Shown here in pieces: positions 19,310 to 27,350 of a stretch of 64,000 nucleotides of DNA. The stretch covers positions 110,285 through 174,284 of the forward strand of contig PMTV01000014.1 in NCBI GenBank assembly GCA_003167215.1. The letters run 5' to 3'. Within the stretch, counting starts at the first letter, position 1. The number at the start of each line of letters is the position of its first letter. Source of the DNA: Acidobacteriota bacterium (lineage in GTDB: Bacteria > Acidobacteriota > Terriglobia > Acidiferrales > UBA7541). A program made the translations under genes and the position numbers. The notes beneath the pieces were generated by a model. It ran no database searches. It was not told where the DNA came from and saw only the letters and a program-made list of their open reading frames with translations.

Positions 19310-20109
19310 AGACATTTCAAGGCAAGACACTTTCGTGGCGGATTGCCGATGGCGTGATTGAGCTGACGCTCGATCACGCTCCGTGCAACGAAATCGGCTT
19401 GGCCATGCTGGCTGATCTCGAACAATTCGTCGCCGCCCTGGGCACATTAAAAGACGAGGCGCACGCGCTGATCATTTTCAGCGCTCGGAGCGAAGGCTTT
19501 TGCGCGGGCGGTGACCTGCGCGAACTCTTTCGTCTTTCCCAAGAAGTTACCGGTGCAGAGCGGCTCAGCGGCCTGCGCAACTTTATCGAACGCATTCACC
19601 GCGTGATGAACGCCCTGGATGAAGCGCCATTCACTACGATTGCCGCGGTCAACGGACTCACGTTTGGCGGCGGCTTCGAACTTGCGCTTACGTGCGATCT
19701 GATCGTCGCGGATAAAATGGCGCGTTTCTGCTTTCCGGAGTTGCGCTTGGGGCTGATACCGGGGTTCGGCGGTATTCCGCGCCTCAAACGGGACTTGGGA
19801 AACGCGGTTGTTCGCGACCTAATTCTCACTGGCCGCAGCATTAACGCTGCCAAGGCGCAATCTGCCGGTATCGTCAGCCAAGTAGCGGCCGAAGGAGACT
19901 CGCTCCGTGTGGCACGTGAAACAGCCGCCCAATTGAAAAAGTTTGACCAAAACACGGCTTTGGCCGCCAAGCGTTTTATCAAACAGATCCCGCACGAAGA
20001 GTTGCGACGCGAAATTGATATCTTTTGCGAGCTATTCATGCGGCCGGCCGTTGAAAAGGGACTGCGAAAGTTTGTGGAAAGCAAAGACGCGTTGCCCTAT
20101 CTGCCGTAG
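19306..20109 (+). CDS. Enoyl-CoA hydratase/isomerase family protein
   Basis: A 267-residue crotonase-fold protein. The oxyanion-hole segments are visible as GFCAGGDLREL (about residue 65) and NGLTFGGGFELAL (about residue 110). The position of the first catalytic Glu is filled by a glycine-rich GGFELALT stretch, and the helix after it carries FCFPELRLGLIPGFGG, as in hydratases. It would hydrate or isomerise an enoyl thioester within the cluster's lipid product pathway. Translationally coupled to the ligase upstream. Without alignment the choice between hydratase, isomerase and decarboxylase is open. Confidence 0.85.
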   Translation: MKTFQGKTLSWRIADGVIELTLDHAPCNEIGLAMLADLEQFVAALGTLKDEAHALIIFSARSEGFCAGGDLRELFRLSQEVTGAERLSGLRNFIERIHRVMNALDEAPFTTIAAVNGLTFGGGFELALTCDLIVADKMARFCFPELRLGLIPGFGGIPRLKRDLGNAVVRDLILTGRSINAAKAQSAGIVSQVAAEGDSLRVARETAAQLKKFDQNTALAAKRFIKQIPHEELRREIDIFCELFMRPAVEKGLRKFVESKDALPYLP

Positions 20110-20167
20110 CTTTTAGGACGGAACGCAGCGGCGGAATTGCGGCTCTATTTGTGGCAACATAGAAGCT

Positions 20168-20410
20168 ATGAGCTCCTTACAGAGCACGACCGAAGAAGTA
20201 CTACGGCTCGCAGCTGAACACTTCAAGGTGCCGCGAGAGCAACTTGCTCCCGACGATGATTTCTTCAAGAAACTCGGCATCAACAGCCTGCAGGCCCTCG
20301 ATTTGCTCACGCGAATCGAGCACCACTTCAAAATCGAGCTTCCTGACTACGAGCTTCAGGGCGTCAGCGATTTCCGCACGCTCGCCGAGCGCATTCAGTT
20401 GCGCCTCTGA
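20168..20410 (+). CDS. Acyl carrier protein
   Basis: An 80-residue acidic carrier protein. Ser40 in the motif [12 protein letters not shown] is the 4'-phosphopantetheine site; the usual Asp before Ser is Asn here. It is separate from the housekeeping fab locus and lies between a hydratase and a second adenylating enzyme, so it is probably dedicated to this pathway. Its stop overlaps the ATG of the next gene (TGATG), indicating tight co-expression and a likely loading relation with that ligase. Confidence 0.92.
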   Translation: MSSLQSTTEEVLRLAAEHFKVPREQLAPDDDFFKKLGINSLQALDLLTRIEHHFKIELPDYELQGVSDFRTLAERIQLRL

Positions 20411-22119
20411 TGCTTAACCTCCGCGAATATCGGTCATTGGGCGAAGCTTTGCGCGCGGCGTTGGAGCGCTGGCCCAATGAGGTTTGCCTGATCGAAGCGG
20501 ACCGCGAACGCGAGAACGCGCGATTTACCTATCGTCAATTCCAGGAAGCTGCGCTGCCGCTCGCGAGCGCGTTGCAGGGTGCGGGGCTTCAGAGCGGCAC
20601 GCGTGCTGCGATTATCATGACCAATCAGTCGAAATGGCTGATTTCCGCCTATGCAATTTTCTTCTGCGGTGGCGTACTTGTCCCGCTCGATTACAAGCTC
20701 ACCGCTGCGGAAGAACTCCAACTGCTAGCGCATTCGAAAGCTGAGTTTCTAGTCGTCGAATACCATCTCTGGCGCGCGATCATGCAGACGGAGCGGTTTA
20801 AGGATTTGGCTACTCGTGTTGTGCTCGTGACAGAAGCTCCCGGCGGCGCTGATCTTGGCGGCGCAAACCGCTGGGAGGAATTCATCGCGGCTCGCGAACC
20901 AGTCTTTACGCCACGAAGCCGCCAAGACCCGGCCTGCATCGTCTATTCGTCGGGCACCGGAGGGAGGCCCAAGGGCTGCCTCTTAACGCACGAAAATTAT
21001 CTTGAACAGTGCATAGCGCTGACTGCGTTGTACCCTTTTTCGCCGGGCGTGCGTTATTTGAGCATCTTGCCGACGAATCACGCGATTGATTTCATGATTG
21101 GGTTTATCGGCCCATTCACTTGCGGCGCGGCCGTGGTGCATTTGCGCACACTGCGCCCGGAATATATTCGCGAGGCTTTTACACGCTACAAAATTACTTA
21201 CATGACTCTCGTGCCGATGATCTTGAAGAATCTGGAACGCGGGCTGCGGCAGCGATTCGCCGATTTGCCAAAGGTTCGGCGTGGGGTTCTGAATGCTCTC
21301 ATTGCGACAAACCGCGCGCTCACGCGCCGGCGGCCAAATCTAAGATTGAGCCGAGCTCTGCTTCGCCAGGTGCACGGCGCTTTTGGCGGCGAATTGCGTG
21401 CGTTCTTTGTTGGCGGAGCTTTCACCGAGCCATCAACGCTTCAGTTTTTTTACGATCTGGGAATCCCGGTAGGAAACGGATATGGCTGCACGGAGGCCGG
21501 CACAGTCATCACGGTGAACGATTTCAAACCGTTTCGCGCTGATACCGTCGGAAGGCCGCTTCCAGGAATGGGAGTTAAGATTCTAAGCCCAGACGCCGAA
21601 GGAATCGGCGAAGTGGCCGCGCGCGGCAAAACGATCATGTCGGAATACATTGATGACCCTGAAATGACGGCGCAAACGATCGTGGATGGCTGGCTGATGA
21701 CCGGCGATTTGGGCCGCATCGACGCCACGGGTCACTTGCAGCTTTTCGGCCGCAAGAAAAACATGATCGTCACCGAAGAGGGCAAGAACATTTATCCCGA
21801 GGATATTGAGACCGCCTTCGAGGGCCTTGCGGTCAAGGAGTTTTGCGTGTTCGCGGCAAATTACCTGTGGCCGGCGCGTACGCTGTCGGGGGAGCAATTG
21901 GTTATCGTGCTTCATCCCGAAGCTGGGCAAGCAATCAGCGAGGATTTGGTTAGGAACCTTGCCGGGCGCAATCGCCGGCTGCTGAATTACAAACGCATCA
22001 GCGGCTACCTCGGATGGGAGCGAGATTTTCCGTTGACGGCATCTCTTAAAATTAAGCGCGGCGAGTTGGCGGAGCAGATCCGGACAAATTTCGACCGGTC
22101 TGCCGTGGTGTCTCTGTGA
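20410..22119 (+). CDS. AMP-forming ligase, second of the lipid-type cluster (likely acyl-ACP loading)
   Basis: A 569-residue adenylate-forming enzyme. The P-loop [11 protein letters not shown] sits near residue 178 and the YGCTEAG motif near residue 358. TGDLGRID and a GRKKNMIV hinge follow. It begins at the stop of the acyl carrier protein gene, so loading of that carrier is the simplest reading. The long helix-rich insert around residues 270-310 ([20 protein letters not shown]) is typical of long-chain acyl ligases. It is not closely similar to the ligase at 17645, so the two probably act on different acids or different acceptors. Confidence 0.85.
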   Translation: MLNLREYRSLGEALRAALERWPNEVCLIEADRERENARFTYRQFQEAALPLASALQGAGLQSGTRAAIIMTNQSKWLISAYAIFFCGGVLVPLDYKLTAAEELQLLAHSKAEFLVVEYHLWRAIMQTERFKDLATRVVLVTEAPGGADLGGANRWEEFIAAREPVFTPRSRQDPACIVYSSGTGGRPKGCLLTHENYLEQCIALTALYPFSPGVRYLSILPTNHAIDFMIGFIGPFTCGAAVVHLRTLRPEYIREAFTRYKITYMTLVPMILKNLERGLRQRFADLPKVRRGVLNALIATNRALTRRRPNLRLSRALLRQVHGAFGGELRAFFVGGAFTEPSTLQFFYDLGIPVGNGYGCTEAGTVITVNDFKPFRADTVGRPLPGMGVKILSPDAEGIGEVAARGKTIMSEYIDDPEMTAQTIVDGWLMTGDLGRIDATGHLQLFGRKKNMIVTEEGKNIYPEDIETAFEGLAVKEFCVFAANYLWPARTLSGEQLVIVLHPEAGQAISEDLVRNLAGRNRRLLNYKRISGYLGWERDFPLTASLKIKRGELAEQIRTNFDRSAVVSL

Positions 22120-22153
22120 GAGCGGTGCATCGCCGCGTTATGGAGCCGGCCTG

Positions 22154-23062
22154 GTGATCCAACCACACTTTCTCGCGATCGTGAATCCGGCAGCGGGCGG
22201 CGGGCGATGCGGCAGATTTGAACGCGCTACTTTAGGCCGGGTTCGGCGCGCTGGGATTGAGATCGAGGTCGTTGAAACTTCACGCCGCGGGGACGCTACC
22301 GACATCGCTCGCAAGGGCTATAACAAAGGGTTCCGTAAATTCTTAGCTGTGGGCGGAGACGGAACTTCCTTCGAAATCTTAAATGGGCTTTTCCCTGAAG
22401 CACTGTCTTCCACCGCAAGAGTTGCTCTCGGTTTTTTGCCCCTGGGAACAGGAAACTCGTTCCTCCGGGATTTCACCTCGCAAGGTGTCGAATATACGAT
22501 TGCAGCCTTGAAGTCCGGAAAACGCCGCCCATGCGACGTGATTCGCCTTCGGCACTCTCAGGGCGAACTCTATTTTATAAATTTACTTAGCCTGGGGTTT
22601 CCGACCGAGGTCGGGGAGACGGCTAACCGCCGATTCAAGCGTTGGGGTCAGCTCGGGTATATTTTCGCGGTTTTCACACGCTTGTTGGCACTGAAGCATT
22701 CCTCATTTCCCCACCGTCTGGATAATTCGAGCGAATGGAATAGTAATCGCGCGCTGTTCCTCTCGTTTAGCAACAGCAAGTTCACCGGCGGTAAAATGAT
22801 GATCGCGCCACAAGCGGACTCCACAGATGGCTCGATCGAGTACGTTCGATGGGGACCGGTCGGCCGGCTCGGCTTGCTCAAGGCGCTTCCCACGCTCTTT
22901 AGCGGAACTCACATCCAGCATCCGCTCGCTTTTCGTGCCGGCGCGAAGAAAATTGAATTTCGCTTAGATGGGCCGGTCAACGTGATGATCGATGGTGAGA
23001 TTCTGCGCCTCGAATGCCGCTCCATCGAAATTCTGCCCGGCGCATTCGACGCGATCGTATGA
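22154..23062 (+). CDS. Diacylglycerol kinase-like lipid kinase (YegS/BmrU-type)
   Basis: A 302-residue DAGK-catalytic-domain protein. It opens with NPAAGGGRCGRF, has the nucleotide-binding motif GGDGTS near residue 68, and LPLGTGNSFLRD near residue 95, all hallmarks of the family that phosphorylates diacylglycerol, sphingoid or related lipids with ATP. The start is GTG. It is 34 bases after the ligase and overlaps the next acyltransferase (ATGA). In this cluster it may phosphorylate a lipid intermediate made by the reductases and ligases. Confidence 0.88.
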   Translation: MIQPHFLAIVNPAAGGGRCGRFERATLGRVRRAGIEIEVVETSRRGDATDIARKGYNKGFRKFLAVGGDGTSFEILNGLFPEALSSTARVALGFLPLGTGNSFLRDFTSQGVEYTIAALKSGKRRPCDVIRLRHSQGELYFINLLSLGFPTEVGETANRRFKRWGQLGYIFAVFTRLLALKHSSFPHRLDNSSEWNSNRALFLSFSNSKFTGGKMMIAPQADSTDGSIEYVRWGPVGRLGLLKALPTLFSGTHIQHPLAFRAGAKKIEFRLDGPVNVMIDGEILRLECRSIEILPGAFDAIV

Positions 23063-23805
23063 GAAAGATCTACCTCACCCTTCGCGCGCTTCTTTTGTGG
23101 GCCGTCAGCGGGATTCATTTTGCACTGGTCTGCACATTCCTTCTTTTTCTCGCGGTTTTCATAGATCCGCGAAAGAACGACTTGCCGCAGCGCGTTTTCT
23201 TCCGCAATATTCTGCGTCTCATCGGAGTGCGATTTGAAGTCCATCGCTCGCTGGGTTTTGATCCCCAGCGGACGAGCATCTTTATTTGTAATCACGTCAA
23301 CATTTTTGATCCTTTCGTGGTTTACTCTGCCATTCCACAATTCTTTCGCGGCTTCGAACTCGAATCTCATTTCAAGATTCCCATCTATGGCTGGTTGATG
23401 GGCCGGTTCGGAAATATTCCCGTTCCAGATGCGCCCAGCCGGCAAAGCCTGGAAACCATGACGAGCCGTGCCAAGAAAGCGCTGGATTCAGGAGTCAGCT
23501 TGATCGCCTTCCCCGAAGGGGCGCGGACGCGCGACGGCCACGTGCACCTTTTCAAGAAAGGGATTTTCAATCTTGCGCACAAATTTGGAATTCCCATTGT
23601 GCCGGTAAGCATCGCCGGCTCGTACCAATTTTTTCGAACCGGCAATTGGATGCTGTATCCGGGGAAGATCACGGTTTACGTGCACGATACGATTGAAACG
23701 GCAAACGTCGAGCGAACCGAACTCGATGATCTACGGCGGCGGGTTCAGGAGATCGTGTCGATGCCGGCGGAAAAATCGTTACAAGAGAACCCGCCTGAAG
23801 GCTAA
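23059..23805 (+). CDS. 1-acyl-sn-glycerol-3-phosphate acyltransferase (PlsC family)
   Basis: A 248-residue PlsC-type acyltransferase. The ORF track begins upstream, but the ATG at 23059 overlaps the stop of the lipid kinase gene (ATGA) and gives MRKIYLTLRALLLW, a membrane anchor helix. The catalytic motif is NHVNIFD (His79-x4-Asp84) and the phosphate-binding motif FPEGART is near residue 151. It moves an acyl chain to a lysophospholipid-type acceptor at the inner membrane. It ends the co-directional run and its stop codon overlaps that of the convergent phosphatidyltransferase gene. Confidence 0.9.
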   Translation: MRKIYLTLRALLLWAVSGIHFALVCTFLLFLAVFIDPRKNDLPQRVFFRNILRLIGVRFEVHRSLGFDPQRTSIFICNHVNIFDPFVVYSAIPQFFRGFELESHFKIPIYGWLMGRFGNIPVPDAPSRQSLETMTSRAKKALDSGVSLIAFPEGARTRDGHVHLFKKGIFNLAHKFGIPIVPVSIAGSYQFFRTGNWMLYPGKITVYVHDTIETANVERTELDDLRRRVQEIVSMPAEKSLQENPPEG

Positions 23806-24440
23806 GTGGCGTTGATGTCGGGAAGTGTCCGGCCGGCGCGCAGTTCTTGCCAAGTGTAAGCCACGCGGTGGATAACCGTGATGGTCGAGATTGTCGCGAT
23901 CACCCACAGCACTTGCGCCATGCGATTGAATACACCTCCGATGATCAGCAGGACGAGCCGCTCCGGCCGTTCCATAAAGCCGACTTTGCACAGAGGGATG
24001 AGCGATTCCGCGCGCGCCCTTGAATAACTCACCATAAACGAGCTGGCCATCGCTACGGCGGCGAGTGCCATGTAAAACGATCTGCCAATCAGCGTGTAGT
24101 AAACGACCAGGCCCATGTAAAGAGCGAGATCGGAGTAGCGGTCGAGCGTTGAATCCAGGAAGGCGCCGAAGGCGGTGACACGTCCCACGCGGCGCGCCAC
24201 TTGTCCGTCGGCCATGTCGAGAAACCCAGCAAGAAAAAGTACGGCTGCAGCTTGGCGGAATCGCCCCATGGCGAAAAGCACAGCAGCCCACGAATTCACG
24301 GCCAGCCCTAAAAACGTAAACATATTGGGCGTGATGCCGGTCGCGGCCAGCCCGCTTACCACATGGCGTAATAGCCATCCGCCGCCTTCGCCGATCCAAT
24401 ATGTGATCGGACGCTTCCGCCCTGCCCGCTCGGTTGCCAT
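23802..24440 (-). CDS. CDP-alcohol phosphatidyltransferase
   Basis: A membrane enzyme of about 212 residues. The family signature D-x2-D-G-x2-A-R-x8-G-x3-D-x3-D is complete: DMADGQVARR then FGAFLDSTLDRYSD. About five or six hydrophobic helices follow. It joins a CDP-linked lipid to an alcohol such as inositol phosphate, glycerol phosphate or a similar headgroup. The ATG at 24440 is preferred over a GTG at 24458 in the same frame, but neither has a clear SD. It is convergent with the PlsC gene with a four-base overlap, and probably serves the same lipid pathway. Confidence 0.85.
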   Translation of the reverse strand: MATERAGRKRPITYWIGEGGGWLLRHVVSGLAATGITPNMFTFLGLAVNSWAAVLFAMGRFRQAAAVLFLAGFLDMADGQVARRVGRVTAFGAFLDSTLDRYSDLALYMGLVVYYTLIGRSFYMALAAVAMASSFMVSYSRARAESLIPLCKVGFMERPERLVLLIIGGVFNRMAQVLWVIATISTITVIHRVAYTWQELRAGRTLPDINAT

Positions 24441-24526
24441 CGTTTGAAAATAATACACTGGAACCGCGCATACGGATACGACCGCTCCGAGTCACGGCTT
24501 GTGTCTGAATTGAAGGAGGGCGAAAA

Positions 24527-25204
24527 TTAGCGCGGCTGTAAGCGCATTGCCGGGACATTCGTGGAATAGCGTAATTTAGGTTCCGTGAACTTTTGCACTT
24601 CTTCCGGAGTGAATCCCGGGGCAACCTCGCGGAGAACCAAGCCTTCCGGGGTCACGTCAATCACCGCAAGGTCGGTAATAATCGTATCCACACAGTCAAT
24701 GGCCGTGAGCGGGTAGCTGCAGGTCTTTACAATTTTAGGCGAGCCGTCTTTTGCAGTGTGTTCCATGGTCACGATGAGTTTTTGCGCGCCGACTGAAATG
24801 TCCATCGCGCCACCGATTCCGCCGGCGCCCTTCGCGCCCGGGATGCGCCAATTCGCGAGGTCTCCATGTTCCGAAACCTGAAGGCCGCCGAGTATACAGA
24901 TATCGAGATGGCCTCCGCGGGTCATCACGTGAGCATCATCCTGTGAAAAATACGACCCGCCGGGAAGTAGCGTGACGGGAACCTTCATCGCGTCGACTAG
25001 ATCGAAATCTTCTTCGCCGGGCTTCGCGCGCGGTCCCATTCCAAGGATTCCATTTTCGCTGTGAAAATAGACAGTCACTTGCGAAGGAACGTAAGCCGCG
25101 ATCAGATTCGGAATGCCCCAGCCTAAATTCACGTACGCGCCATCCGGCAACTCCAGGGCAGCTCGTTCGGCAATCTGTTCTCGTGTGAGCCGTGCTTTAG
25201 GCAT
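24527..25204 (-). CDS. 3-oxoacid CoA-transferase subunit B (PcaJ/ScoB-like)
   Basis: About 225 residues. The ORF track starts earlier, inside subunit A, but the ATG at 25204 gives MPKARLTREQIAERAA, the usual subunit-B start, and overlaps the A-subunit stop by eight bases. The catalytic glutamate is in HSENGILGMGP (Glu50). Many positions (RGGHLDI, GDLANW, GGAMDI) are as in the beta-ketoadipate enzyme PcaJ as well as in succinyl-CoA:acetoacetate transferases. With protocatechuate dioxygenase genes in the same island, 3-oxoadipate is a plausible substrate, though an aroylacetate is another possibility. Confidence 0.88.
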   Translation of the reverse strand: MPKARLTREQIAERAALELPDGAYVNLGWGIPNLIAAYVPSQVTVYFHSENGILGMGPRAKPGEEDFDLVDAMKVPVTLLPGGSYFSQDDAHVMTRGGHLDICILGGLQVSEHGDLANWRIPGAKGAGGIGGAMDISVGAQKLIVTMEHTAKDGSPKIVKTCSYPLTAIDCVDTIITDLAVIDVTPEGLVLREVAPGFTPEEVQKFTEPKLRYSTNVPAMRLQPR

Positions 25205-25877
25205 ATCGCTTCCCCTCGGCCTGAACGATACGATCGACAAATATGGAAGGCGTAATGATGGCTTCGGGATCGAGCTTTCCCGTACCGACGATCTCCTCCA
25301 CCTCGGCAATCGTAAATTTTGCCGCCGTGGCCATAATCGGATTGAAATTCCGCGCCGCCTTGTGATAAATCAAGTTTCCCATGTGGTCCGCGCGGTACGC
25401 CCGAATGAATGCATAATCCGCGCCCAGCGCCTGCTCCAGGATGTAGCGCTTCCCTCGAATCACGCGTTCCTCTTTACCGCTCGCAATCTCGGTTCCCACA
25501 CCAACGGGCGAGAAAAATGCGGGAATGCCCGCGCCAAACGCGCGCATGCGCTCGCACAGAATTCCTTGCGGCACGAGTTCCAGCTCGATTTCTCCGGCGT
25601 CAAATTGTTCCTGAAAATATTTTGCGCCAGGCCCGGGAAACGCCGCCACGACTCTGCGAATCTGCCTGTTCTTAAACAGGAGCCCCAGTTCCCCTTCGCC
25701 GGTGCCGCAATTATTGCTGATCACGCTCAGATTTCGCGCGCCCTGCCGCGCAAGAGCTTGGATCAGGTTGTTGGGAAAGCCGGCTCCGCCGAAACCACCG
25801 AACATAATCGTTGCGCCATCGGGGATGTCCGCTACTGCAGCATCTATTGTGGGATAAACTTTCTCTTTTGAAGTCAT
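25197..25877 (-). CDS. 3-oxoacid CoA-transferase subunit A (PcaI/ScoA-like)
   Basis: A 226-residue alpha subunit with MFGGFGGAGFPNNLI at the N-terminus, SNNCGTGE, the FFSPVGVGTE loop and KAARNFNPIMATAAK, all typical of class I CoA-transferases. The end EAIITPSIFVDRIV closely follows PcaI-type proteins. With the overlapping subunit B it forms a heterodimer that moves CoA, normally from succinyl-CoA, to a 3-oxoacid. It lies downstream of tRNA-Leu on the same strand, about 180 bases from it. Confidence 0.88.
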   Translation of the reverse strand: MTSKEKVYPTIDAAVADIPDGATIMFGGFGGAGFPNNLIQALARQGARNLSVISNNCGTGEGELGLLFKNRQIRRVVAAFPGPGAKYFQEQFDAGEIELELVPQGILCERMRAFGAGIPAFFSPVGVGTEIASGKEERVIRGKRYILEQALGADYAFIRAYRADHMGNLIYHKAARNFNPIMATAAKFTIAEVEEIVGTGKLDPEAIITPSIFVDRIVQAEGKRYA

Positions 25878-26056
25878 CTTGGCGGCGTCTGAGTCTTAAT
25901 CATGGAGGGCCTGGATTCTGTGTCCTGCGATAATACGGCAACTTGCACATTTTTTGAAATGCTCGGGCGGCGCCCGGCAGCCTATGGGCGCCTGCCCCGG
26001 TATTTCCGTTCTAAGCCGTGAAATCCATCTCGCGATGTTCGAAACCTCACGGAGTT
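25878..26056. other. Intergenic region with strong inverted repeat
   Basis: No gene is seen between the CoA-transferase operon and the tRNA. A GC-rich near-perfect inverted repeat lies at 25965-25997 (GGGCGGCGCCC ... GGGCGCCTGCCC with a ten-base loop and one bulge). It is downstream of the tRNA on the minus strand. No uridine tract follows in either direction, so it is not a canonical terminator. Confidence 0.45.
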
Positions 26057-26144
26057 TGGTGCCCGGGGTGGGGGTCGAACCCACACGTCCCGTAAAGGAC
26101 AGGGGATTTTAAGTCCCCCGCGTATGCCATTCCGCCACCCGGGC
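26057..26144 (-). tRNA. tRNA-Leu (anticodon UAA)
   Basis: Read on the minus strand, the acceptor arms GCCCGGG and CCCGGGC pair perfectly and are followed by an A discriminator and encoded CCA. The anticodon stem GGGGA/TCCCC encloses the loop CTTAAAA, giving anticodon TAA. A long variable arm (about TGTCCTTTACGGGACG) and a T-arm GTGGG TTCGACC CCCAC make it a class II tRNA, as leucine tRNAs are. A TATAGG box lies about 14 bases upstream of the 5' end. The length is 88 bases including CCA. Confidence 0.95.
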
Positions 26145-26321
26145 TTTGCCGCTGTAAACCTATACTATCAAAAGTCTTACTGCAACATTGGGGCTCTCGG
26201 TCGGTTCCCGAGTCCCGAGGCTCGCCCAGGTCATTGCCCCCTGGAAGCAAAGGCCACGCAAGGAGTGCCAGACAAGAACCGGCGGCCCCAGCAACCCAAT
26301 ATCGCGCGTTGGGGACTATCG

Positions 26322-27347
26322 TCAGAAAATAGCTTTCTCACGGACTCTTGCGAGGAATTTGAGATCCGTCGTCACGGGGACATCGCCGGCCGTTGTCACG
26401 ATCGCGGGACGCGACTTTTTGATGAAAGCGTGGAAGAGTTCCAATAAGGTTTCCGCGGCTGATGCCTCCGGCTGAAATGCTTCGGGACTTAAAGCAATAC
26501 CCAGATTGGCGAATCCCGACGAAGGAACCATCTCCCATGCGCTGAATGCTGACGCGGCCAGTGCCGGACATATGACGCAATCCCAATTCTGCTGAAAGAT
26601 AACCTGCTTGTTTTGGGCGAAGGAATGGCTGTCCATGATCTGCAGAACCGGAAGTGCCTCATAAAACCGCACGATGTTAATTGCCGGCGCAAGCAATGAT
26701 GCCCAGGCCTCGCGATATTCGGCCGATAGCACTGGCAGAATATCTTCCTGGATGAAGATCACACTCGCGCCCGCTTCCACAAATTTGGAAGCAATCTGCG
26801 TGATAGTTGCGGCCGCCAGCTCCAACACTGCATCGGTAAAATCCTCGCGTCGTGCTGCATTCCCTTGCCGCAGTCCAGTAATTCGCGCTGCCAGCGTGAA
26901 CGGACCCGCTACTCCTGCCATCAGGAGAGGTTCATCGCGCAGCAGTGACTTGAGCCGGCGAATTGCTTCGACCGCAACGGTGACGCGAGTGCTTTTCGCT
27001 GCGTCTTCCGGCGACCGAAGGCCTTCCGGAACTTCGCCTTTCTCTGCGTGGTGCGGCCATTGAATCGCGGGCGGCTGGTCGCCGGTCTTCCATTGCAGAA
27101 CGGCGCCGAGCGCTTCCGCTTCGAGATAAGGATCGAAGTAGCAAGCGACCCCGTCCGAGCGCAGGTGGCTGCGGATTTGTCGCAGCGAATTGGAGATTTT
27201 TGTGGGGTTCCCGAGAAATTCGCGCAATGGAAGATTTTCCACTTTGGCGCCGAGCGAAAACACGATGGGCAAGAATAGCGGCCGCGTCTGCGGAATTCCT
27301 TGCAGCAACCCTTTAAGCATCTGACGCGGAGTGGAATTCTCCGTCAT
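26322..27347 (-). CDS. Uroporphyrinogen decarboxylase-fold protein (methyltransferase-like, not HemE)
   Basis: A 341-residue TIM-barrel protein of the URO-D superfamily. The segment AGVAGPFTLAARI near residue 145 is characteristic, and the C-terminal TTAGDVPVTTD resembles the end of corrinoid-dependent methyltransferase members. The HemE substrate-binding motif (RQAGRYLPEY) is absent, so a heme role is unlikely. It starts three bases after the HyuB stop, as the last gene of the carboxylase operon. Relatives handle methyl groups on corrinoids; here it might serve O-demethylation or one-carbon transfer from methoxylated aromatics, which is only an inference. Confidence 0.7.
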   Translation of the reverse strand: MTENSTPRQMLKGLLQGIPQTRPLFLPIVFSLGAKVENLPLREFLGNPTKISNSLRQIRSHLRSDGVACYFDPYLEAEALGAVLQWKTGDQPPAIQWPHHAEKGEVPEGLRSPEDAAKSTRVTVAVEAIRRLKSLLRDEPLLMAGVAGPFTLAARITGLRQGNAARREDFTDAVLELAAATITQIASKFVEAGASVIFIQEDILPVLSAEYREAWASLLAPAINIVRFYEALPVLQIMDSHSFAQNKQVIFQQNWDCVICPALAASAFSAWEMVPSSGFANLGIALSPEAFQPEASAAETLLELFHAFIKKSRPAIVTTAGDVPVTTDLKFLARVREKAIF

Positions 27348-27350
27348 CGC

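Noticed and set aside
23779-24624. 281-residue minus-strand ORF overlapping the phosphatidyltransferase
   Set aside because: Wrong frame of the same strand; the CDP-alcohol signature is in the other frame.
26322-27347. hemE (uroporphyrinogen decarboxylase)
   Set aside because: The fold fits, but the N-terminal substrate motif of HemE is absent and the gene is in a catabolic operon.
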